From: an uncultured Blautia sp.
GTDB lineage: Bacteria > Bacillota > Clostridia > Lachnospirales > Lachnospiraceae
Length of the DNA: 5,812 nucleotides
Direction of reading: 5' to 3'
Assembly: GCA_946629475.1 (NCBI GenBank)
Contig: CAMOXX010000171.1
Span: 1 to 5,812, forward strand
The first letter of the stretch is position 1. Every line of letters starts with the position of its first letter. The notes below the pieces were generated by a model. That model ran no database searches. It saw only the letters and a list, made by a program, of their open reading frames with translations, and was not told where the DNA came from. Made by a program: the position numbers and the translations under genes. This document shows positions 1 through 4,268 of this stretch, in pieces.

Positions 1-315
1 ACTCCTTCCGGCGGAAAACCACTGGATGGCCATTCCGGTCGCTTTCCCGCCTGATAAAATTGAATATTTTACATGGGGATTCATAACCGACCGGTCTGAG
101 GTGTCCCAGATATGTAAGTGTAGAATAGCATGCTCAAAATTTGTTGTCAAGTTGAATATTGAGAAATTACTGATGATTGTCGAAATTTGTCGGATTATTA
201 AGGCCAAGGTGGGGTGATATGCCTCTGTGATTCAGGTTGTGATCTGAAATTGGAAGATGCGCTGATTCTGATTAACCTGGAAATCTTTTTGAATAAGGGT
301 CTGATCAAGGCATAG
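1..315. other. gene-poor stretch, possible remnant DNA
   Basis: I find no convincing intact gene here. A plus-strand frame is open from the window edge to a stop at 215-217, with an ATG at 26. That ATG has no ribosome binding site, and the translation switches from a mixed N-terminal half to a hydrophobic, Ile/Leu/Val-rich end without a recognisable domain. The first 45 bases alternate short blocks such as TTCCGGCGGAAA and ATTCCGGTCGC, a texture I associate with the non-coding tails of some IS21-like elements. That is memory-based inference and not demonstrated. The stretch appears more AT-rich than the metabolic genes further right. It is best read as decayed or intergenic DNA cut by the window edge. 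Confidence 0.3.
202..315 (+). pseudogene. possible 3' remnant of a small CDS
   Basis: After an in-frame stop at 199-201, one plus-strand frame reads to TAG at 313-315. Its last 25 or so residues look protein-like: acidic start, then DALILINLEIFLNKGLIKA, an amphipathic helix-turn pattern. No ATG lies in this frame; GTG at 214 is the only likely alternative start and its binding site is poor. The stop sits directly against the terminator at 316-371, as expected for the end of a real transcription unit. It could be the tail of a truncated gene, a very small protein, or chance. The family is not recognised. Confidence 0.2.
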
Positions 316-371
316 AAAAACCCGGAAAACGTGAGTATAGTTTTATAACGCTATTACGTTTCCGGGTTTTT
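316..371. terminator. bidirectional intrinsic terminator
   Basis: The left arm AAAAACCCGGAAAACGT (316-332) pairs with ACGTTTCCGGGTTTTT (356-371), with one bulged A. A few further base pairs (ATAG 337-340 with CTAT 351-354) can close the loop. The T-run at 367-371 serves rightward transcription. The A-run at 316-320 gives a T-run for leftward transcription. It therefore can end both anything arriving from the left and the minus-strand small gene at 454-693. Confidence 0.78.
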
Positions 372-375
372 GCTT

Positions 376-388
376 TGTTCAGAAGTGT
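376..388 (+). repeat. TGTTCAG-family motif, partial copy
   Basis: TGTTCAGAAGTG just right of the bidirectional terminator shares the core TGTTCAGAA with the copies at 1877-1893, 3258-3274 and 5764-5776. It is the weakest of the intergenic copies and could be chance on its own; it is listed because it sits at a transcription-unit boundary like the others. Confidence 0.3.
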
Positions 389-453
389 TAGCGCCGGGAG
401 GAATCAGCCTTTCTTGATGGAGGGTAAATTTGTTTTACCCGGGTCGGATATTC

Positions 454-693
454 TTATGATGCTTTATTGTTCAGATATCTGAACAGCAGGTCCTCGTCAT
501 CCGGGCAATTTGCATATACTTCAGGCTCATTATATTCCGCTGCATTTATCATACAGGAAAGACCCTTCATGAAGTCTTCCGGCTTTTTCATATCGTACTC
601 TGCACCTGTCATAGAAACAATGATAACTGACTTTCTGCAATGATTGATTGTATCCTCGAATCTTTTGATATCTTCTGTATTGTTAATCCACAT
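454..693 (-). CDS. small HPr-fold-like protein (79 aa), function unknown
   Basis: The start at 693 is chosen because AGGGG lies 8 nt upstream. A longer frame reaches an ATG at 780, but that adds a Lys/Thr/Ile-rich 29-residue stretch without a binding site and is probably leader. The protein is acidic, starts MWINNTEDIKRFEDT and contains an IIVS strand near residues 24-27. YDMKKPEDFMKGLSCMI (33-49) resembles the HPr Ser46 region (typically VNAKSIMGIMSL) with about three extra residues. EPEVYANCPDDEDLLFRYL (56-74) resembles HPr strand 4 plus the last helix. The N-terminus is short and lacks the GxHARPA loop, so no phosphorylatable His is present at the usual place; the only His (18) lies in the first helix. 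If the fold call is right, it is a non-phosphotransfer HPr relative; the assignment is by eye. It is monocistronic; the terminator at 316-371 can serve it. Confidence 0.6.
   Translation of the reverse strand: MWINNTEDIKRFEDTINHCRKSVIIVSMTGAEYDMKKPEDFMKGLSCMINAAEYNEPEVYANCPDDEDLLFRYLNNKAS
468..485. repeat. 18-bp perfect palindrome at 3' end of small gene
   Basis: TGTTCAGATATCTGAACA is its own reverse complement. It lies inside the last codons of the 454-693 gene, encoding part of LLFRYLNN. Its half-sites TGTTCAGA match the core of the repeat family found at the other gene borders. It may be a protein-binding site or coincidence under coding constraint. Confidence 0.45.
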
Positions 694-825
694 AGTTATA
701 TCCCCTTTCTTTTTCAGTATATATTTGAGTTTTGTTATAATCGTTGTTCGCTTTTTTGGTTTTGTGCTTTTTATCTGCACATCTATATATACGACTCTTT
801 GAGGAATTCGCCTTGATGTTCACAG

Positions 826-874
826 AAAAACCACAAAAGACCTCAAAACCAGACTGGTCTTGAGGTCTTTTGTG
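826..874 (-). terminator. intrinsic terminator of the epimerase gene
   Basis: On the minus strand a 15-bp perfect stem (832-846 with 860-874, CACAAAAGACCTCAA) extends past one mismatch to CCA/TGG around a tiny loop. It is followed by a run of five T (complement of 826-830). On the plus strand no T-run follows the stem, so it acts leftward, ending the transcript of the 963-1832 gene about 90 nt past its stop codon. Confidence 0.87.
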
Positions 875-902
875 TAGGGGGTGATTTGCATGGATTTTTG
901 CA

Positions 903-931
903 CGTATCTGTGAAGGTACTGAACAGATACG
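903..931 (-). other. stem-loop between epimerase stop and its terminator
   Basis: CGTATCTGT (903-911) pairs perfectly with ACAGATACG (923-931) around an 11-nt loop. There is no T-run, so it is not a terminator itself. The right half, with GGTA and CTGAACAGATACG, resembles the sequence at 1876-1898 in the same gene's leader, as if the two ends of the gene carried related repeats with about 10 bases missing here. It would be transcribed in the 3' untranslated region and might protect the 3' end; that role is inference. Confidence 0.45.
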
Positions 932-962
932 ATTGATTTAGATTTCAGGGGAAGGAAAGGTT

Positions 963-1832
963 TTACCCCCACAGCTCCCTCAGGAATTTCACAGATGCGG
1001 CGGCATCGATATCGAGCTGGCTTTCGGGTGCTCCTTTCATGGGATCATGCCAGATTTTGATTTGCTGTCCGATTGTGCCGCCCTGGCGCACGAAGGGCTC
1101 CATGACGACATCGCCGTCGTATCCGATTTCGTGCAGGGCCTTGCCGATTTCAGCCCACGGGATTCGCCCTTCCGCATGGGGCGGACGCCGGTTGGCTTCG
1201 CCCAGATGGACATGGCCGAGACGGGAGCCTGCAAGCCTGATTGCCTCTGTGAAGGAATCTTCTTCAATATTCATGTGGAAAACGTCCAGCATGATTTTGA
1301 CATTGCTTTTCCCTACTTTTTCAACGTAATCGACGGCCTCCTCGCAGATGTTCAGGAGGTATCCTTCAAAACGGTTCAGGACTTCCATGCCGAGTGTGAT
1401 ATCGTAGGCGGCAGCCATGTCGGCAAGCGTCCTCATGTTTTCGATGCTCCGCTGTAAATCACCCGGCTTGTCGATGGGTTTGGAATAATCTACAGGCCAG
1501 TAGGAGTATAGGCCACCGCCCAGCTTTTTGATGCCGGCGGTCTGCATTCTCTGGAAGATCTTTTCGAACTTTTCAAAACCGGCCTTTACAATGGCAGGAT
1601 CTTTCGAGGAGATCTCGTGCTCCGCATCCGGACCGTATCCGCCGGTCAGCCGGATGCCTTCCTCCTCGGCGATGGTGCGGAGCCGGATCAGATATTCATC
1701 ATCGAGCTGCAGGAACTCCTGTGTGGGTACTTCGAGAATGTCAAAGCCAAGTTTCTTTGCTCTTGTGACAAAGGGAATGCTGTCAGGGCTCCATTCGGTG
1801 AGCCAGTAGGGATAGTATATACCGTATTTCAT
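963..1832 (-). CDS. D-allulose (psicose)/D-tagatose 3-epimerase family protein
   Basis: The 289-residue product has the length of characterised D-psicose 3-epimerases of Agrobacterium and Clostridium and closely resembles them along the whole chain (recalled, not searched). It is a TIM-barrel, divalent-metal (Mn/Co-type) enzyme that interconverts ketohexoses at C3, for example fructose/allulose or tagatose/sorbose, in the cytoplasm. Diagnostic segments: N-terminal MKYGIYYPYW, GGGLYSYWPVDYSKPIDKPGD at 105-125, MEVLNRFE (149-156), MLDVFHMNIEED (181-192), GHVHLGEANRR (206-216), GRIPWAEIG (222-230), VVMEPFVRQGG (242-252). Metal/catalytic residues are all present: Glu150, Asp183, His209, Glu245; Glu156, His186 and Arg215 match substrate contacts. 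The ATG at 1832 is preceded by AGGAGG (1841-1846). The open frame continues upstream to 1955, but that segment is leader. The gene is monocistronic, divergent from the aldo/keto reductase. True substrate within the ketose-epimerase family cannot be fixed by eye. Confidence 0.93.
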   Translation of the reverse strand: MKYGIYYPYWLTEWSPDSIPFVTRAKKLGFDILEVPTQEFLQLDDEYLIRLRTIAEEEGIRLTGGYGPDAEHEISSKDPAIVKAGFEKFEKIFQRMQTAGIKKLGGGLYSYWPVDYSKPIDKPGDLQRSIENMRTLADMAAAYDITLGMEVLNRFEGYLLNICEEAVDYVEKVGKSNVKIMLDVFHMNIEEDSFTEAIRLAGSRLGHVHLGEANRRPPHAEGRIPWAEIGKALHEIGYDGDVVMEPFVRQGGTIGQQIKIWHDPMKGAPESQLDIDAAASVKFLRELWG

Positions 1833-1876
1833 GTTTGTGTCCTCCTGAGCTGTAGTTTTATGATGGTTGCCAAAAG

Positions 1877-1893
1877 GTAACTGTTCAGAACAG
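1877..1893. repeat. 17-bp repeat copy A, GTAACTGTTCAGAACAG
   Basis: It is identical to the copy at 3258-3274. It contains the inverted repeat CTGTTC-A-GAACAG (1881-1893). Here it lies in the epimerase leader, about 50-60 nt upstream of the ATG, so it would be transcribed and can form a small hairpin or be an operator downstream of the promoter. Confidence 0.6.
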
Positions 1894-1914
1894 ATACGCC
1901 AAACGCAGATTTCG

Positions 1915-1945
1915 GATTGTTTCGCGCTGACGCACTCCAACAATC
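1915..1945 (-). promoter_or_regulatory. leader stem-loop of the epimerase mRNA
   Basis: GATTGTT (1915-1921) and AACAATC (1939-1945) are perfect inverted repeats flanking an inner GCG/CGC mini-stem (1924-1926 with 1931-1933). It falls just after the predicted transcription start in a leader of about 120 nt. No known riboswitch class is recognised; a regulatory role is only suggested by the leader length and pairing. Confidence 0.35.
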
Positions 1946-1959
1946 GTGCCTGCATTCAT

Positions 1960-1989
1960 ATTATACCATGAAAGGATGACTTCTGAGAA
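1960..1989 (-). promoter_or_regulatory. promoter of the epimerase gene (extended -10)
   Basis: Read on the minus strand, TATAAT (1960-1965) is preceded by TGG, an extended -10 element. The -35 candidate TTCTCA (1984-1989) is 18 bp upstream and matches only 4 of 6 consensus bases; the extended -10 may compensate. The predicted start near 1953 gives a leader of about 120 nt. The palindrome GAATATTC (1987-1994) overlaps the -35, a natural place for a repressor or activator. Confidence 0.62.
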
Positions 1990-2031
1990 TATTCCGTAAG
2001 CAGCTTTTGGCGCATGAATAAAAGAATATTC
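1987..2031. promoter_or_regulatory. paired GAATATTC palindromes in the divergent promoter region
   Basis: The same 8-bp palindrome occurs at 1987-1994 and 2024-2031, 37 bp apart start to start (about 3.5 helical turns). The first overlaps the -35 of the epimerase promoter; the second is about 23 bp upstream of the candidate -35 of the reductase gene. This would suit one dimeric regulator controlling both divergent genes. No regulator gene lies in the window, so the link is inference. Confidence 0.32.
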
Positions 2032-2053
2032 AGCAGTCCTTCATCCGGTATGC

Positions 2054-2083
2054 TTTTCATTGATAAAATGCCGGAAATATGAT
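2054..2083 (+). promoter_or_regulatory. candidate promoter of the aldo/keto reductase gene
   Basis: TTTTCA (2054-2059), an 18-bp spacer and TATGAT (2078-2083) give a partial match to the vegetative consensus, with a start near 2090 and a leader of about 60 nt. It is the best candidate in the interval but not strong. TTGACA at 2112-2117 lies too close to the ribosome binding site to act as a -35 for this gene. Confidence 0.32.
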
Positions 2084-2150
2084 AGTCTTAGAGACAGCAG
2101 AAAGAGCATCGTTGACAGTTTTTCAGGAGATAAGGACAGGAGGGCATCAG

Positions 2151-3257
2151 ATGAATTTTATACCCGAAAAAATCCTTGGATTTGGATTGATGAGACTTCC
2201 GCGGCTGGATGACGGGACGATCGATGTACCCCAGACCAGTGAGATGGTTGACCGCTTTATGGAGGCGGGAGGCACTTATTTTGATACCGCGTTTGCCTAT
2301 GAAGGGTCGGAGGAAGCGATCCGGAAGGCGCTGGTGGAGCGGTATCCAAGAGAAAGCTACACCCTGACGACGAAACTGATCGCGTTTGGAGAAGGCAAAA
2401 ATGAGGAAACCACGAAGCAGGAGATTTACACCAGCCTGGAGAGAACCGGGGCGGGATATTTTGACTACTACCTGCTCCATGCGCTGCAGCGGAGCAATTA
2501 CAAAAACTATAAGAAGTTCGGACTCTGGGAGTATGTAAAGGAGCTGAAGGAGAAAGGACTGATCCGGCATTACGGGTTCTCTTTTCACGCGGATCCTGAC
2601 CTCCTTGAGGAGCTGCTGGAGGCACATCCGGATGTGGAATTTGTCCAGCTGCAGATCAATTACGCGGACTGGGAAAACCCGGGTGTCAGCGGCAGAAAGA
2701 ACTGGGAGATCTGCAAAAAACATGGGAAACCAGTTATTGTGATGGAGCCGGTAAAGGGCGGTATCCTTGCGGACCCGATCGACTCTGTCAAGGCGGTTTT
2801 TGACAGGGAAGGAAGCGCTTCGTATGCCAGCTGGGCAGTACGTTTTGCTGCAAGCCAGGATAATATTCTTTCCGTACTGAGCGGCATGAGCTCCCTCGCC
2901 CAGATGGAGGACAATTTAAGCTATATGAAGGATTTCGTGCCGCTCAGTGCGCATGAGATGGAAGTGATCAAAGAAGCTCAGCAGGCACTGGACGAGGACA
3001 AATCGATCCAATGCACCTCCTGCCACTATTGTACGAAAGGATGTCCTATGGGGATTCCCATCCCGGAGATCTTTAATGTGGAAAACCGGAAGAAGGGGAG
3101 TCCGGAATTCCGGACGCTGCGCGAGTATTCGATCGTCACACAGGGCAAAGGGAAAGCCGGAGAATGTATTGAGTGCGGACAGTGTGAGAGCGCATGTCCC
3201 CAGCACCTTCCGATCATCCGGCTTCTGGCGGAGTGTGCGAAGAACTTTGAAAAATGA
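2151..3257 (+). CDS. aldo/keto reductase with C-terminal 4Fe-4S ferredoxin-like domain
   Basis: The 368-residue protein joins a TIM-barrel aldo/keto reductase (about 1-265) to a cysteine-rich tail. The catalytic tetrad of the superfamily is visible: Asp45 and Tyr50 in YFDTAFAY, Lys75 in TTKL, His110 in YYLLH. GFSFH (142-146), QLQINYADW (166-174) and VMEPVKGG (197-204) are typical of the bacterial Fe-S subfamily. The tail has two cluster sets of the CxxCxxCxxxCP type: Cys288/291/294/298 and Cys339/342/345/349, consistent with two [4Fe-4S] clusters and electron exchange with a ferredoxin-type partner, in an anaerobe. The substrate is unknown. The ATG at 2151 is chosen because AGGAGGG (2138-2144) lies 6 nt upstream; an in-frame ATG at 2079 adds 24 residues without a binding site. 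It is transcribed divergently from the ketose epimerase, hinting at sugar or polyol redox chemistry (inference). No clear terminator follows, so some readthrough into the transporter operon is possible. Confidence 0.93.
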   Translation: MNFIPEKILGFGLMRLPRLDDGTIDVPQTSEMVDRFMEAGGTYFDTAFAYEGSEEAIRKALVERYPRESYTLTTKLIAFGEGKNEETTKQEIYTSLERTGAGYFDYYLLHALQRSNYKNYKKFGLWEYVKELKEKGLIRHYGFSFHADPDLLEELLEAHPDVEFVQLQINYADWENPGVSGRKNWEICKKHGKPVIVMEPVKGGILADPIDSVKAVFDREGSASYASWAVRFAASQDNILSVLSGMSSLAQMEDNLSYMKDFVPLSAHEMEVIKEAQQALDEDKSIQCTSCHYCTKGCPMGIPIPEIFNVENRKKGSPEFRTLREYSIVTQGKGKAGECIECGQCESACPQHLPIIRLLAECAKNFEK

Positions 3258-3274
3258 GTAACTGTTCAGAACAG
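3258..3274. repeat. 17-bp repeat copy B, directly after the reductase stop
   Basis: GTAACTGTTCAGAACAG starts at the base after the TGA stop (3255-3257) and is identical to copy A at 1877-1893. With the inverted partial copy at 3435-3447 it forms an 11-bp inverted repeat (TAACTGTTCAG / CTGAACAGTTA) bounding 187 bp that contain the transporter promoter and leader hairpin. Confidence 0.6.
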
Positions 3275-3320
3275 GGCGAAGCACTTGCGTAATTTGTGGG
3301 ACAGCCCTCTTGTGCTTCTG

Positions 3321-3350
3321 TTGACACAGGATAAATTGGAATGATACAAT
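3321..3350 (+). promoter_or_regulatory. strong promoter of the ABC transporter operon
   Basis: A perfect -35 TTGACA (3321-3326) is separated by 18 bp from TACAAT (3345-3350), which carries an extended -10 TGA directly before it (3342-3344). Predicted transcription start is near 3357, giving a leader of about 120 nt. This is the best promoter in the window and suggests the importer is highly expressible. Confidence 0.82.
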
Positions 3351-3357
3351 GCATTTA

Positions 3358-3437
3358 CAGCAGCCATGGACATGATCGAAATTCGCCTGAAATGCAAGCA
3401 TTTCATTCAAAATTCCGATCATGTTCATGGGGTGCTG
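3358..3437 (+). promoter_or_regulatory. 80-nt leader hairpin at the 5' end of the transporter mRNA
   Basis: Three nested pairing blocks are visible. CAGCA (3358-3362) pairs with TGCTG (3433-3437). A 15-bp stem pairs CCATGGACATGATCG (3364-3378) with CGATCATGTTCATGG (3416-3430), with one G-U. An inner AATT block (3380-3383 with 3411-3414) and TGAAATG (3388-3394 with 3399-3405) close on a 4-nt loop. The hairpin starts within a base or two of the predicted transcription start, so almost the whole 5' leader would be one structure. No T-run follows directly (TTTTT only at 3457-3461 or so), so it is not a typical terminator. Candidates: 5' mRNA stabiliser, attenuator, protein-binding RNA, or at DNA level a cruciform/operator. 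Confidence 0.68.
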
Positions 3438-3447
3438 AACAGTTAAC
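3435..3447 (-). repeat. TGTTCAG-family motif, inverted copy before the transporter genes
   Basis: CTGAACAGTTAAC is the reverse complement of GTTAACTGTTCAG and faces copy B at 3258-3274. It overlaps the right foot of the leader hairpin and ends about 30 nt before the binding-protein ATG. Confidence 0.45.
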
Positions 3448-3476
3448 ATTTTATCAGTTTTTAAGAAGGGATACAT

Positions 3477-4268
3477 ATGAAAAAAATAATGACTGGACTG
3501 GTACTTTTTTCCTCTTTGGCAATGTCGCTTTCGGCAACCGTGTTTGCAGAAAACCAGCTGGACAAAATTCGGGAGGAAGGAAAGATCGTCTTTGCGATGG
3601 AGGGAACCTGGGCTCCCTGGACTTATCATGATGAGGAAGGAAATTTAACCGGGTATGACACCGAAGTGGGCCGCCTGATTGCGGAGAAGCTGGGTGTTGA
3701 GGCGGAGTTTATTGAGGGTGAATGGGACGGCCTTTTTGCAGGGCTCGACAGTGAGCGCTACGATGCGGTCATCAACGGAGTGGAGGTTACCGAAGAGAGG
3801 GCCGAGAAATATGATTTTTCGGAGCCATACGCTTTCATCCGCACTGCGCTGGTGGTGCGTGACGATAACGATGATATTGAGACTTTTGAGGACCTCGACG
3901 GCAGGACTACCGCAAACAGCTTTAACAGCACGTACATGCTGCTCGCGCAGGAATACGGCGCAGAGGTCAAAAACGTGGATTCCCTGAGTGAGACGATCGA
4001 TATGCTGATGAGCGGCCGTGTGGATGCCACGCTGAATGCGGAGGTTTCGATCTATGATTACCTGAAGGAAAGGCCGGACGCGGCGATCAAAATCGTTGCT
4101 CTGACGGATGACGCTTCAGAGGTATCGATTCCGCTCCGCAAGGGGGAGGATTCAGAATCTCTGCGGGAGGCAATCGACCAGGCTATTACGGAACTCAGGG
4201 ACGAGGGAGAGCTGACAAAGCTTTCCGAGCAGTTCTTCGGAAGTGATATTTCAGGCGCAGAACAATGA
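3477..4268 (+). CDS. amino-acid-type ABC transporter substrate-binding protein (family 3)
   Basis: This 263-residue protein is the receptor of an amino-acid/cystine-type importer, captured outside the membrane. Residues 1-24 form a signal peptide: MKKI, a hydrophobic core, and a signal peptidase I site after VFA (Ala24/Glu25). The mature part has the family layout: GTWAPWTYHDEEGNLTGYDTE (43-63), EWDGLFAGLDSERYDAVING (82-101), VTEERAEKYDFSEPY (104-118). Arg108 matches the arginine that grips the ligand carboxylate in this family. The usual pocket Asp near GRVDA (180-184) appears to be replaced (LNAEV, 186-190), so ligand recognition may differ. There is no cysteine anywhere, hence no lipobox, unlike most Gram-positive binding proteins. 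GAAGGG (3465-3470) lies 6 nt before the ATG. First gene of the operon; its TGA overlaps the permease ATG by 4 nt. The exact ligand is undetermined. Confidence 0.93.
   Translation: MKKIMTGLVLFSSLAMSLSATVFAENQLDKIREEGKIVFAMEGTWAPWTYHDEEGNLTGYDTEVGRLIAEKLGVEAEFIEGEWDGLFAGLDSERYDAVINGVEVTEERAEKYDFSEPYAFIRTALVVRDDNDDIETFEDLDGRTTANSFNSTYMLLAQEYGAEVKNVDSLSETIDMLMSGRVDATLNAEVSIYDYLKERPDAAIKIVALTDDASEVSIPLRKGEDSESLREAIDQAITELRDEGELTKLSEQFFGSDISGAEQ

Noticed and set aside
26..217. 63-residue plus-strand open frame near the left edge
   Set aside because: There is no ribosome binding site at its ATG, no recognisable domain, and the frame is open through the window edge, so the ATG is not a supported start.
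422..440. GGGTAAA/TTTACCC hairpin as terminator of the small gene
   Set aside because: It is only 7 bp and followed by no T-run on either strand; the 316-371 structure is the better terminator.
694..780. Longer N-terminus for the small protein, from ATG at 780
   Set aside because: It adds a Lys/Thr/Ile-rich stretch typical of translated AT-rich leader, and the well-placed AGGGG favours the start at 693.
1881..1893. CTGTTC-A-GAACAG as a LexA/SOS box
   Set aside because: The Gram-positive SOS box is CGAAC-N4-GTTCG; the half-sites here are in the opposite order.
1833..1955. Longer N-terminus for the epimerase, from ATG at 1955
   Set aside because: That ATG lies at the predicted transcription start, has no binding site, and the added 41 residues are absent from known epimerases, whereas AGGAGG precedes the ATG at 1832.
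2112..2117. TTGACA as -35 of the reductase promoter
   Set aside because: A matching -10 would fall on or after the ribosome binding site, leaving no leader.
2079..2150. Longer N-terminus for the aldo/keto reductase, from ATG at 2079
   Set aside because: There is no binding site there; AGGAGGG sits 6 nt before the ATG at 2151, and family proteins start near this point.
2088..2723. Long antisense open frames opposite the reductase and other genes (also 2916-3629 and 5058-5759)
   Set aside because: They mirror strongly coding frames on the other strand, lack binding sites and show no domain-like composition.
3273..3318. AGGGC/GCCCT and GAAGCAC/GTGCTTC pairings after the reductase as its terminator
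   Set aside because: The two stems cross each other like a pseudoknot, the loop is long and no T-run follows; not callable as an intrinsic terminator.
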